Shown in pieces: positions 27,872-36,921 of a stretch of 64,000 nucleotides of DNA. Positions within the stretch are counted from its first letter, which is position 1. Each line of letters begins with the position of its first letter. Position numbers and translations under genes: made by a program. The notes below the pieces were generated by a model. The model ran no database searches. It was not told the origin of the DNA and saw only the letters and a program-made list of their open reading frames with translations. Source of the stretch: Mycolicibacterium aromaticivorans JS19b1 = JCM 16368 (GTDB taxonomy: Bacteria; Actinomycetota; Actinomycetes; Mycobacteriales; Mycobacteriaceae); contig NZ_JALN02000002.1 of the NCBI RefSeq assembly GCF_000559085.1, positions 62,001-126,000 on the forward strand, given 5' to 3'.

Positions 27872-30322
27872 GTGGACGTGACTGCCGAGGTTGAGCTCGA
27901 CCTGCCGATAGTGCTGCCCGACGCTCTGGACCGGCGTGATTTGTGCGTCGGCCGGCTCATCGACACACTGACCGGCGCGCCAGGCTTGGACCGGGTGCAC
28001 GTGGTCGAGGCGAGCGAGTCCTCGCCGGCGCGGCTGTGCATGCACTACGACCCCGACGCGGTCAGCGTCGCCAAGATTCGCGACCTGGCCGAGTCGACGG
28101 GGGTGTTGCTGACCGAGCAGTTCGGTCATGTGTTGTGGACCGTGTCGGGTGTCAGCCATATCCGGCGGGCCCGAACGGTGGCCGATGCCCTGCGGGGTCT
28201 ACACGGTGTCGTTGAGGCCGAAGTGACCCCGGGGTTGGTGCGCGTCGAGTTCGACGGAACACGAATCGAGGAGGCCACGATCCGGGGTGCGCTCGCCGGG
28301 ATGGGTGTGCGTGAGGCCGATCACGATCAGGCAGGTGCGCGGCCCGGCACGGGTCTGTTCGGCGAGCGCACCGAACTGGTGTTCGCGATCGCCTCCGTCG
28401 TGGTGTGGACCATCGGTTTTGTGCTCCAGGTGAGCGCGTCGGACAGCGAGGTGACGTGGCTGTTTGTTGTCGCGGGGATCCTGGGTGGCTTCTTCACGAT
28501 CCGCGAGGCGTACCAGGGCGTACGCAACCGCCGGTTCGAGATCGACCAGTTGATGCTGGTTGCGGCGGGCGGCGCGGTCGTGCTGGGCAAGGTCGAGGAA
28601 GGCGCGCTGCTGTTGGCTCTGTTCAGCATCGGCCACGCACTTGAGGGCTACGCGATGGGCCGCGCTCGGCGTGCCGTGGCGGCGCTGGCCCAGCTTGCCC
28701 CCAGCAGCGCCGTCGTCCGCGACGGCGATCGTGAGCGCACGGTCGGCGTCGCGGAGCTGCGGGTCGGCGACGTTGTGGTGGTCAAGCCCAACGAGCGGAT
28801 CGCGGCTGACGGATTCGTGCTCGCCGGCACCAGCAGCGTGGACCAGGCGCCGTTGACCGGCGAAAGCATCCCGGTCGACAAGCGTCCGGTCGCCGATGCC
28901 GCCGTCGCCGCGGGGGAACCCGAGCGGGTGCCCGCGTCATCGCGGCTGTTCGCCGGGACGATCAACGGCAGCGGTCAGCTTGACCTGCAGGTCACTCGAC
29001 CCTCGTCGCAGTCGACATTGTCGAAGCTGGCCGCGATGGTTGCCGAGGCCAACACGCAGGCGTCGCCGACCCAACGGTTCACCGACCGTTTCGAGCGCGT
29101 CTTCGTGCCCGCCGTACTCACTCTCGTCGGTGTCGTACTTCTTGCCGGTCCTCTGGTGGGCTCGGCGTGGCAGGAGTCGTTGTATCGGGCGATGGCCGTG
29201 CTGGTCGCCGCGAGTCCCTGCGCGCTGGCCATCGCCACGCCCAGCGCGGTACTGGCCGCCGTCGCCAGCGCGGGCCGGCTCGGTGTGCTGATCAAAGGAG
29301 GCGGCCCGCTGGAAAACCTGGGGACGGTGACGGCCATGGCGTTCGACAAAACCGGCACCCTCACCGAGGGCCGTCCGCGGCTCACCGATGTCGTGGCGGC
29401 CCCCGGCGTCGACCCGCAGGAGCTGCTGGCGGTGGCCGTCGCCGTGGAGTCGCTCAGCGACCATCCGCTGGCCGCAGCAATCGTGCGTGACGCTGCAGAG
29501 CGGCTCACCGCGGCAGCGTTGCCCTCGGCGGCCGGTGTCACCTCGCTCACCGGCCGCGGGGTGCAGGCCACCGTCAACGGCGCCCCGGTGCTCATCGGCA
29601 ACACCGCCCTCTTCGCGGCCGACGGTGGTGTTGATCCGGCGGTCGCGGCGACCGTGGACGCGCTGCGGTTGCGCGGGCGCACCACCATGATCGTCAAACG
29701 CGATGACCGCTTCCTCGGCGTCCTCGGTCTCATGGACCGGCCCCGCCCACAAGCGGCGGACGCCCTCACCGAACTCCGGTCGATGGGCGTGCGCCGAACC
29801 GTCATGCTCTCCGGCGACCACCAACTCGTCGCGGACTCGATCGCGCGCGAGGTGGGCCTGACCGAGGCGTGGGGCGATCTGCTGCCCGCCGACAAGGTCA
29901 CCGCGATCGAACGGTTGCGCTACGAAGAAGGCAAGGTCGCCATGGTCGGTGACGGCGTCAACGATGCACCCGCGCTCGCGCACGCCACCGTGGGCATTGC
30001 GATGGGGGCCGCTGGCTCCGATGTCGCCCTCGAAACCGCCGACGTCGCCCTGATGAGCGATGATCTCGCCAGACTCCCCGTCGTGATGGCCCTCAGCCGC
30101 AAGGCCAGCGCCGTCATCCGCCAAAACCTCTACATCAGCCTGGGGATGGTGGGCTTCTTGATCCCTGCCACCCTGATCGGTTTCCTCGGTATCGGCCCCG
30201 CGGTCGTCTTCCACGAGGGCTCCACACTCATTGTGGTGGCCAACGCGCTGCGCTTGCTGGCCTATCGCGAACGCCCCCACCGCGCGCCCCAGCCGCCGCC
30301 AACCGGGTACGCGCCCCCATGA
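27872..30322 (+). CDS. P1B-4 type metal-exporting ATPase (CtpD/CtpJ-like)
   Basis: About 816 residues from GTG 27872. The frame is open from 27731 and other GTGs at 27782, 27788 and 27878 are possible. Key motifs: SPCALAIATPSA (the SPC that marks P1B-4 enzymes), phosphorylation site DKTGTLTEG, TGES, GDGVNDAPAL, and HEGST in the last helix. P1B-4 pumps export Co2+, Fe2+ or Ni2+. The N-terminal domain lacks a CxxC metal site but has two ferredoxin-like parts, shared with the cut copy at 1-354. Confidence 0.93.
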   Translation: MDVTAEVELDLPIVLPDALDRRDLCVGRLIDTLTGAPGLDRVHVVEASESSPARLCMHYDPDAVSVAKIRDLAESTGVLLTEQFGHVLWTVSGVSHIRRARTVADALRGLHGVVEAEVTPGLVRVEFDGTRIEEATIRGALAGMGVREADHDQAGARPGTGLFGERTELVFAIASVVVWTIGFVLQVSASDSEVTWLFVVAGILGGFFTIREAYQGVRNRRFEIDQLMLVAAGGAVVLGKVEEGALLLALFSIGHALEGYAMGRARRAVAALAQLAPSSAVVRDGDRERTVGVAELRVGDVVVVKPNERIAADGFVLAGTSSVDQAPLTGESIPVDKRPVADAAVAAGEPERVPASSRLFAGTINGSGQLDLQVTRPSSQSTLSKLAAMVAEANTQASPTQRFTDRFERVFVPAVLTLVGVVLLAGPLVGSAWQESLYRAMAVLVAASPCALAIATPSAVLAAVASAGRLGVLIKGGGPLENLGTVTAMAFDKTGTLTEGRPRLTDVVAAPGVDPQELLAVAVAVESLSDHPLAAAIVRDAAERLTAAALPSAAGVTSLTGRGVQATVNGAPVLIGNTALFAADGGVDPAVAATVDALRLRGRTTMIVKRDDRFLGVLGLMDRPRPQAADALTELRSMGVRRTVMLSGDHQLVADSIAREVGLTEAWGDLLPADKVTAIERLRYEEGKVAMVGDGVNDAPALAHATVGIAMGAAGSDVALETADVALMSDDLARLPVVMALSRKASAVIRQNLYISLGMVGFLIPATLIGFLGIGPAVVFHEGSTLIVVANALRLLAYRERPHRAPQPPPTGYAPP

Positions 30323-30488
30323 TGAACGACCCATATTTTCAGTCCAGCAACCTCGCAGCACCCTGGATGGGGATCACGACAGTTCACCGCTCAATTCCGA
30401 CAAGGTCACCGGTGCGACTGCCAACGACACGTCGACGCTCACTGGTGCAGTGTGTCGGTCGGTGGAGTTAGAAGACCCCGCGATCTTG
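30323..30488. other. Gap after the metal ATPase
   Basis: No gene or terminator with a T-run was recognised here. Confidence 0.35.
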
Positions 30489-30539
30489 ATACCACCGGGG
30501 GTATGATGATTCGTATCGTACACATACCCCTTGGGGGTA
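30489..30539. promoter_or_regulatory. Two CsoR/RcnR-type operator palindromes
   Basis: ATACCACCGGGGGTAT (30489-30504) and TACCCCTTGGGGGTA (30525-30539) fit the TACCCC...GGGGTA form bound by CsoR/RcnR copper or nickel sensors. Centres are about 36 bp apart. They lie 190 bp before a small rightward gene and then an enolase gene. No csoR is in the window. Confidence 0.6.
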
Positions 30540-30728
30540 AAAGCAAGTCCCGGGAAAGCAAGTAAAAGCCGCCTCCAACTGGTCGTCGCGATAGCCTCGG
30601 CGCCCCTTCGGCATGGTCAATGTCGAGTGGCGGTGGTTGCGTCGCAGGCCGAGCACGTGTCGATCACGGTTATGTGAGGGTGCGCGTCGTCGGGAAGCGG
30701 AAGCCCTCATTTGCCGCAGCCTGTCGGT

Positions 30729-30971
30729 ATGGCCGATGCCTCGAACGTGCGGCACGACACCATCGTGGTGCCCGACACGATGAGCCCGGCCCAAGTAAGG
30801 TCGCTGGCGGAGCAGAAGGCTCAGGCTCAAGTCGGCGACGATGACATAGTCGTTTTTTTGCATCTCCACGGATCACGGCCGGTCGGCGGTGAGCATGGCA
30901 CCGAGGTTGAGTGGCGTTATAGCTACCAGGTGATACCGCCTGGCGGCCCCACTGCTGATACGGCCGGCTGA
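30729..30971 (+). CDS. Small hypothetical protein under the CsoR-like boxes
   Basis: 80 residues from ATG 30729: DTIVVPDTMSPAQVRSLAEQ, DDDIVVFLHLHGSRPVGG, EVEWRYSYQVIPPGG. No family recognised. The His pair in HLHGS could bind metal. It is the first rightward gene after the two operators and is followed by the enolase gene 316 bp on. Confidence 0.5.
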   Translation: MADASNVRHDTIVVPDTMSPAQVRSLAEQKAQAQVGDDDIVVFLHLHGSRPVGGEHGTEVEWRYSYQVIPPGGPTADTAG

Positions 30972-31287
30972 CCGGAGCGGCGCTGCGTCGCGGAGCGTGG
31001 TGTCGCCTCTGCCGCTATTGCGCTTCACTGCCGAATACGGCGAGATCGAATATGGCGGGTTACCGGTAAATCTCGACGTATGGCTCAGCGCCCCAACTGT
31101 TTTGTGCCGCCGTGTCCGGTCGGCGCGATCCCCGCGATGCCCGCCGGTATTAGCTGCCAGCATTGCTGGTTCGGGCTATGGTGAGAGCGTCGATGGCGGT
31201 TGGGCCCGCCATAACCGCTTGTCCCGTCGGGACGGCCAACGGTTCCCCGATCGTCGTGGATGCTGGGCTGAACGCGGAGGTGCCTTG

Positions 31288-32556
31288 ATGGCGGTGCGGT
31301 TCTCGTCGGTGTCGGCGGCCGAGATTCTCGATTCGCGTGGTCGGCCCACGGTGTGGGTTCAGGCGCTGCTGTCCGGCGGGCAGACGGTCGAGGCTGGTGT
31401 CCCTTCGGGCGCGTCGACGGGTAGTCGCGAGGCGGTCGAGTTGCGCGACGGCACCAGCCGCTACCACGGCCTCGGTGTGCAGCAAGCGGCGGACAACGTC
31501 AACGGCCCGATCGCCGAAGCACTGACCGGGCGAACGTGGTCCTCGCTGCTCGAGGTCGACACGGCGATGCGGGAACTGGATGGCACACCCAACAAATCTC
31601 GGCTGGGCGCCAACGCGATAGTCGGTGTCTCGATGGCTGCGGCCCGCGGCTTCGCGGTGGAGGCCGGGCAGCCGCTATGGCATTGGCTCACCCCAGGTGG
31701 GGTGACACCTCGTTTGCCGGTGCCACATTTCAATGTGATCAACGGCGGGGTGCATGCCCCCAACTCGCTTGACTTCCAAGAGTTCATGATCGCCCCGCTG
31801 GGGGCGCCGTCGCTGGCCGAGGCAATTCGGGCCGGCGCTGAGGTGTATGCCGAGCTGCGGAATGAGCTGGCGCGCAGAGGCTTCGCCACCGGACTCGGCG
31901 ACGAGGGTGGGTTCGCCCCCGATATCAGCAGGCCCGAGGACGTTCTGGACCTGCTGCGACGGGCCATCACCGATTCCGGCTATCAGGTCGGCCCTGAGGG
32001 CGTCGCGATCGCTCTGGATCCCGCGGCCAGCGAGTTCTATCGAGACGGACGATATCAAGTGGGTGGCGAATCGCTATCGAGTCAGGACATGGTCGACCGC
32101 TTCACCGCCATCGTTGAGGAGTTTCCGGTGTGGAGCATCGAAGACGGTATGGCTGAGACCGACACCTGGGGGTGGGCGGCGTTGACCGATGCGTTGGGCG
32201 ATCGGATTCAGCTGGTGGGTGACGACAATTTCGTCACCGATCCCGACCTGATCGCCGCGGCAGTCGGTGACCATATCGCCAACGCAGCGCTGATCAAGGT
32301 CAACCAGGTGGGCACCGTGTCGGAAACCCTGGCTGCACTGCAGGTTTGCCGAGACTCGGGGTACGGCGCGATGATCTCGCATCGGTCCGGGGAAACCACC
32401 GATCCGTTCATCGCCGACCTGGCGGTGGGGTCGGGCTGTGGCCAGATCAAGTCCGGCGCGCCGGCACGCGGCGAGCGTGTCGTTAAGTACAACCGCCTGC
32501 TGGAGATCGCCCGTAGCGCCCCGAGCCAGCCATTCGGGCTCCCGACCCACCTGTGA
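31288..32556 (+). CDS. eno: Enolase (phosphopyruvate hydratase)
   Basis: 422 residues, GGAGG before the ATG at 31288. Converts 2-phosphoglycerate to phosphoenolpyruvate in the cytosol, Mg2+-dependent. Conserved sites are present: SGASTGSREAVELRDG, GGVHAPNSLDFQEFMI, GDEGGFAP, SIEDGMAETD, LVGDDNFVT (catalytic Lys in ALIKVNQVGT) and SHRSGETTD. It is diverged from a typical housekeeping enolase, for example GGVHAPNS where GGAHADN is usual. It is therefore probably an accessory copy. The position behind metal-sensor boxes suggests induction by metal stress. Confidence 0.94.
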   Translation: MAVRFSSVSAAEILDSRGRPTVWVQALLSGGQTVEAGVPSGASTGSREAVELRDGTSRYHGLGVQQAADNVNGPIAEALTGRTWSSLLEVDTAMRELDGTPNKSRLGANAIVGVSMAAARGFAVEAGQPLWHWLTPGGVTPRLPVPHFNVINGGVHAPNSLDFQEFMIAPLGAPSLAEAIRAGAEVYAELRNELARRGFATGLGDEGGFAPDISRPEDVLDLLRRAITDSGYQVGPEGVAIALDPAASEFYRDGRYQVGGESLSSQDMVDRFTAIVEEFPVWSIEDGMAETDTWGWAALTDALGDRIQLVGDDNFVTDPDLIAAAVGDHIANAALIKVNQVGTVSETLAALQVCRDSGYGAMISHRSGETTDPFIADLAVGSGCGQIKSGAPARGERVVKYNRLLEIARSAPSQPFGLPTHL

Positions 32557-32574
32557 TCTCTGAATTGCTGGCCT

Positions 32575-32740
32575 CGGTTATGCCGTCGTTGATGACCACG
32601 GCCAGCACGGCCAGCAGCATGTAGGCCATGTAGGCGTCGAGCCGGCCGGACTGCAATCGCCGTGCGAGGCGCGAGAGCCACAGCCCTGCGCCGATCAGCG
32701 GCCGCGAGTCTTCGCCAGCCCGCAAGGTGAGGTCGCCTTG
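32575..32740 (-). pseudogene. C-terminal fragment of a HyfB/NuoL-like membrane subunit
   Basis: Encodes LWLSRLARRLQSGRLDAYMAYMLLAVLAVV, a pattern found at the end of proton-translocating antiporter-like subunits (NuoL/HyfB/MrpD type). Nothing of the preceding helices remains. The flanks to 33022 hold no gene. Confidence 0.45.
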
Positions 32741-33022
32741 TATTGGAAACTGTCGTCCACCACGGGCGCCAGCGCCGGCTCGCTGCGAGCGCAAGCCGTA
32801 GCGCTCGATATCTCTAGGTGGCGAGCGCCTGGCGTTGACCTCCGCGACGGTGTTGCATCGTCGGGTGGCGATGTCGTCACGGTCGGGTTATCTGTAGGAA
32901 GTCGTCGACGGAGAGACGGCGCCTCGCATAGGTGTGTGGTCCCAGGGTGGTGGTCCCATCCGATTATCCGGCGAGAACGATTGCAGCAATGCGACACTGT
33001 CGCGGCGATGGAGGAGAGGAAC

Positions 33023-34471
33023 ATGGCCCGACTTGCGATCATCGGAGCCGGCCCCAAGGGCGCGGCCATCGCCGCGAAAGCCGCCGCCCTTCGCGCGGCA
33101 AATCATCGCACGCCGCCTCCGCACATCGATCTCTACGATCAGGACCAGGTGGGGGCCGCGTGGCGCGGTTCCATCGGATACACGGACGGCGTGCAGCCGC
33201 TGTGCACTCTCGCTGAGCGAGACCTCGGCTTCCCGTACGACACGGCGAGCTACGGCCCTGGCGTCGCGCAAGCGATGATCGGCGACTTCTCATGGCAGTC
33301 GTTCGCCATCAACTCAGCCGGACGCTCGCGCTACCGGGACTGGGTCGTCAACGGCCGCCATCCGCCCCGACACATCGACTTCGCGGACTACCTTGAATAC
33401 GCCGTAGACAAGGCCGTCAGTCAAGGTGCAGCGACCTTGATTCCGGACAGGGTGTCAGCAGTCGGCTTCGATGATGCCGCGAGGACGTGGCGGATCGATT
33501 CCACCAACTCGAATGGCGGGATCACATCCAACGACTATGACGGCGTGGTAATCACAGGGAGCGGCCGACCGCTACCTGCCCTCGACGGCGCCAACGGCCG
33601 TGTGTTCGACGGTCGTACGTTCTGGCAGCCGGCATCCAGTCGGCGAATGCGGGACCTGCTGTCTGCCGACCCGGATCCCTCGGTGCTGATCATCGGCGCA
33701 GGCGGCACCGCTGCCGCGATCGCGTACTCGTTCGTGCGCAAAGGCCTCACGACCCTGCCTATCACCATCATCGGGCGCGAGGCCACCTTGTTCGCGCGCC
33801 ATGACGGCCCGTTCGAGGACCGACTCTTCACCGACGATGATGCGTGGAAAGCACTCCCACCCCACGTCCGCGAAGCCTTTCTTGCCCGCACCACCGCAGC
33901 TGTGGTCTGGGATTACGTGCTGCGAAACCTCGTGTCCGACAACATCACATACGAGTGCTACAACGCGCTCCGCTATCACCCCGTCGTCCCCGGCGCCCCC
34001 GGCGATCCGGAGCTCGAGCTCGAGATGGAGGCACCACCTGACCCTGCGCTAGCAACGACGTCCGCGCCGACATGGAAGCGATGGGTAGGGGCCGTGCTCC
34101 CATCGCTCGGGCCTCCTCCGTTCCCGGGTGTCGGCGGAACGCCAGCACCGCCGATAGTCAGACGACCCGGAACTGTCATCATCGATGCCCGCGGGTTCGA
34201 TCGCTGGGGATTCGCCGACGACTTCTTCGCACCGACGCCGCCGTTGCGCGACTTCTTCGCCGACAAAGATAGACGCCCCCAGATCCTGTCGCAGATCGCG
34301 TTTGACCTCAGCGTGCGTGGACCGCTTGCCGGCGGTGCGGATTTCCCCCCGCGCCTGCACGTTCCGGGGCTGGGAGCCATTCAAGGTCCCGCATCAACGA
34401 ACCTGATGGGCCTGGGCTGGGTCGCTGACCGCGTTCTCTCGGCATACTGCCAGCGCGGCCTGGAGCAATAG
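33023..34471 (+). CDS. FAD/NAD(P)-binding oxidoreductase, N-hydroxylase-like
   Basis: 482 residues from the ATG at 33023, with GAGGAGAGG before it. Two Rossmann motifs: FAD-binding IIGAGPKGAAIA at the N-terminus and NADPH-binding LIIGAGGTAAAIA near the middle. The layout recalls flavin N-monooxygenases and FAD-NAD(P)-binding family proteins (GPKG motif). Cytosolic. No partner gene indicates a substrate. The frame is open further upstream but without a good start. Confidence 0.85.
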   Translation: MARLAIIGAGPKGAAIAAKAAALRAANHRTPPPHIDLYDQDQVGAAWRGSIGYTDGVQPLCTLAERDLGFPYDTASYGPGVAQAMIGDFSWQSFAINSAGRSRYRDWVVNGRHPPRHIDFADYLEYAVDKAVSQGAATLIPDRVSAVGFDDAARTWRIDSTNSNGGITSNDYDGVVITGSGRPLPALDGANGRVFDGRTFWQPASSRRMRDLLSADPDPSVLIIGAGGTAAAIAYSFVRKGLTTLPITIIGREATLFARHDGPFEDRLFTDDDAWKALPPHVREAFLARTTAAVVWDYVLRNLVSDNITYECYNALRYHPVVPGAPGDPELELEMEAPPDPALATTSAPTWKRWVGAVLPSLGPPPFPGVGGTPAPPIVRRPGTVIIDARGFDRWGFADDFFAPTPPLRDFFADKDRRPQILSQIAFDLSVRGPLAGGADFPPRLHVPGLGAIQGPASTNLMGLGWVADRVLSAYCQRGLEQ

Positions 34472-34518
34472 ATGCTCACACCAGGCAACACGCGCGTGTT
34501 GACAATGGCGCCCCATCG

Positions 34519-34546
34519 GCATATATATATGTATAGGTGTATATGA
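34519..34546. promoter_or_regulatory. AT-rich repeat region before the ribbon-helix-helix gene
   Basis: ATATATATGTATAGG followed by TGTATATGAG: repeated TATATG/TGTATA half-sites in otherwise GC-rich DNA, about 25 bp before the gene. Probably a promoter and autoregulatory operator. Confidence 0.4.
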
Positions 34547-34567
34547 GAACTCGTCAAGGGGTACGAC

Positions 34568-34846
34568 ATGGCTGAAAACGCAGACGCGATGGTCCTGCGC
34601 TCGTTTCATCTGCCGCAGAGTAAGGATGACGAACTGCGGGGACTCGCCTTCGCCCTACACTGCTCCAAAGCCGACTTGCTTCGATTCTTCATCGACCAGG
34701 GCATGAAGAACCTAGCTATCTGCCACGGGTCGGACTGGAGGTCCTGGACGCCTGAGGTCCTGGCAGTAGTCGCGAAGGAAGTGCAAGCCGGTGGCGCGTC
34801 GGAGTCCGTCGAGCAAGGCTTGACCCGCGACTATGCCCGAATTTGA
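34568..34846 (+). CDS. Small ribbon-helix-helix-like DNA-binding protein
   Basis: 92 residues. VLRSFHLPQSKDDELRGLAF then CSKADLLRFFIDQGM gives a beta strand plus two helices, as in CopG/MetJ-type regulators. The GCAACGAG-like RBS is weak but TCAAGGGG lies before the ATG. It could regulate itself or plasmid functions. No toxin partner is visible. Confidence 0.6.
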   Translation: MAENADAMVLRSFHLPQSKDDELRGLAFALHCSKADLLRFFIDQGMKNLAICHGSDWRSWTPEVLAVVAKEVQAGGASESVEQGLTRDYARI

Positions 34847-35453
34847 TGAGGTTTCGGTGCAGGCCTCACAGCGCTGAGTGCGTCGTTCAAAACGAGCCCA
34901 GCACCGCGTAGAACAGCGCAACTAGCTACACAGTTGCGGCCCGGCCTTCGTTAGCGGGGTCGCTCTTCGTGGTCAGGCCACGGCCGTGGGCGAGCGGCCA
35001 GCCAGCGGCGAGGTTGGCTGCCTGGTCGGCGGCGCTGACTTCACCGAGATATCGACTGTGTTGCTTCTTGTTACCGCTGAACTATGACCCCCATCGTGGA
35101 TATGACCATTACAGCATTCCTGCAGGTCAGGCCCTATTTCCTCTCCCTCTCCTCCAGATAAGAAGCGAAGCGACTACGCACGACACACTGGTGCTCGCCT
35201 TCCGGCTCGACGCCGCCGCTCTCGAGGTGACGCGCCTTGGCCCTGAAGAGCCTGCACCGCGGCGGGTGGCGCATCTGCTCGGCCATACGGTGCGCAACCC
35301 GGCCGCCGCGTTGGCTGCGAGCCTGAAATGTCGACGCAGCGACGTGGGCCCCGGTCTTGCGCGCCCGCGGCGATGATGATCTAGCGGCGCTGCTGGAGAG
35401 CACCTGAGCACCAATGCGGGTGTGGTGGTGGGCCGCTGGCGCTGCCACGGCCT
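34847..35453. other. Decayed coding DNA without an intact gene
   Basis: On the minus strand, 34930-35070 encodes RYLGEVSAADQAANLAAGWP up to a stop, with strong GC3 bias but no start. On the plus strand, 35180-35376 encodes LVLAFRLDAAALEVTRLG and RRVAHLLGHTVRNPAAAL, again with good codon bias but no clear start. Both look like gene remnants; neither family is recognised. Confidence 0.35.
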
Positions 35454-36584
35454 ATGGTGCGGGAAACGGCTGGACCCAGGGTCGGCGGTAAGCACACCGC
35501 GGCCGCCGAAGCGGCCGTCCGGGAGGAGAGCAGCAGGGTGGACGTTCAAGGTGTAGCCGAATTCCCGGTCGTGGTCCGCGAGGTCCTCTCCAGCACCGGC
35601 CCGCAATCCGAACTCGACGCGGCGATGGCGACGTACGCCGTGACCCTGGGCTGCCTCACAGGCGCCCAGGGAGAGGCTGAGCACTGGTGCGGTGAGTATT
35701 GGTGTGCGCAGCTGATGCAGCCCATTCAACGTCCGATCGCAGACGTCGACCGTCCGCGCTATGACCCCGCCTACGTGGGGGCCGACGGAGACGGGCTGTT
35801 CGCGTGGACGCACTACATCGCGCTGCGCCCCCACGCTGCTGGCGCGCTTGAGCCAGGGGCGCAGAGCGTCGTTGCCGATTTCGCCTACGTCGTCGATGCC
35901 AGTCTGGGAGCCGGCACGGTGTTCGACTCGACCAAGGTGGACTGGGTGGCCACGGTCGTCGTCGACGCCGTGCTCGCCCAGAGCGCCGAGCCGGAACCGC
36001 AGCCAGAGCCCGAAGAGCAAGCCGCGCCCCGAGCACCGCTACCGCGTGCCGCGGTCGGTCAGGAGCCGTCGCCACGCGAACAGCTGTCACAGGTGGGTTC
36101 CGAGGTGAGCTCGGAGCGGTTCGGCGGCGCCCTCGATGGCGTGCTCACGACGCTGGCGAGCCTGTCGGGCAGCGTGATTGGCGAGCTCCCCCGCCCCCAA
36201 GAGGTCAAGGCCCGCAAACAGTCCCGGCATCGTGGCCACGGCCCGACCTACAGCTTCACGGGCAGCGAGGTTCGCTACCAGACGGTCGATCCGGTCCGGG
36301 GGGAGGTGTCGGTTTCAACCGCTGACCCCGAGGAGGCGCTGTACTGGATGGTCGACGACGTGGCCCGATCACTGGCGTGGTCGTGGGCCCAGCGCACGCC
36401 GGCCTCTCGGACGATGGACCGTGACCAAGTGAAGTGGCTGCTGGCAGTGCCGATGTGGCTGACGCTGGTAACCGCCCTCGATGGGGAGTGGGCCCGCAAG
36501 ACACGAGGACGGATTTCAGAACTCAGGAAGCACGCGCAACGGCGCGGCGCAGACAACACCACGGTGAGCCGGCCCGGCGGATAG
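35454..36584 (+). CDS. Hypothetical protein, possible Imm61-type immunity domain at C-terminus
   Basis: 376 residues. The N-terminal part (WCGEYWCAQLMQPIQRP, TTAHYIALRPH-like stretch) and a Glu/Pro-rich linker lead to a C-terminal domain. That domain contains YSFTGSEVRYQTVDPVRGEV and ALYWMVDDVARSLAWSWAQR. The last part resembles Imm61-family immunity proteins of mycobacteria, though I cannot confirm it. No signal peptide. The next rightward gene, at 36.9 kb, encodes a T7SS-like protein, so a toxin-immunity context is possible. Confidence 0.65.
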   Translation: MVRETAGPRVGGKHTAAAEAAVREESSRVDVQGVAEFPVVVREVLSSTGPQSELDAAMATYAVTLGCLTGAQGEAEHWCGEYWCAQLMQPIQRPIADVDRPRYDPAYVGADGDGLFAWTHYIALRPHAAGALEPGAQSVVADFAYVVDASLGAGTVFDSTKVDWVATVVVDAVLAQSAEPEPQPEPEEQAAPRAPLPRAAVGQEPSPREQLSQVGSEVSSERFGGALDGVLTTLASLSGSVIGELPRPQEVKARKQSRHRGHGPTYSFTGSEVRYQTVDPVRGEVSVSTADPEEALYWMVDDVARSLAWSWAQRTPASRTMDRDQVKWLLAVPMWLTLVTALDGEWARKTRGRISELRKHAQRRGADNTTVSRPGG

Positions 36585-36589
36585 CAGCG

Positions 36590-36901
36590 TTAGGTCTCGG
36601 GCGCGGGGGTGATCACCTCCGGTGTGAGCCACAGGGTCGTGCTGATCCGTGACTGGCCATTCGAGCTCGCGGCGCTGACTTCGACGACGGCCAGCCATCC
36701 CCCGTCGCTGCGACGCAACCAGGCCGTCTGGCGGCCCAGGAGGCGCGGCTCGACCCTCAGACCGCTGGCACGGACCCAGAGCGGGAGCTCATCTTGGCGA
36801 ATGCCGCTGGCCGGCAGCACCCGCGCAGTGTCGACCCAGACCGGGCGACTGAGTAGGAACAGGGTCGGGTACTCATCCGACACGCGCCATTCATCAAACA
36901 T
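36590..36901 (-). CDS. Small hypothetical protein
   Basis: 103 residues, convergent with the previous gene and divergent from the next. Contains LFLLSRPVWVDTARVLPAS and RLLGRQTAWLRRSDGGWLAV. Codon use is normal. No family recognised; no membrane segment or signal. Confidence 0.6.
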   Translation of the reverse strand: MFDEWRVSDEYPTLFLLSRPVWVDTARVLPASGIRQDELPLWVRASGLRVEPRLLGRQTAWLRRSDGGWLAVVEVSAASSNGQSRISTTLWLTPEVITPAPET

Positions 36902-36921
36902 GTGTTCGATTATGTGGCAAT

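Noticed and set aside
28937..30361. 474-codon leftward frame over the P1B-4 ATPase
   Set aside because: Antisense of an enzyme with all catalytic motifs; no domain of its own.
30468..30869. 133-codon leftward frame over the CsoR-like boxes
   Set aside because: No recognisable domain and the operators lie inside it; the rightward 30729 gene fits better.
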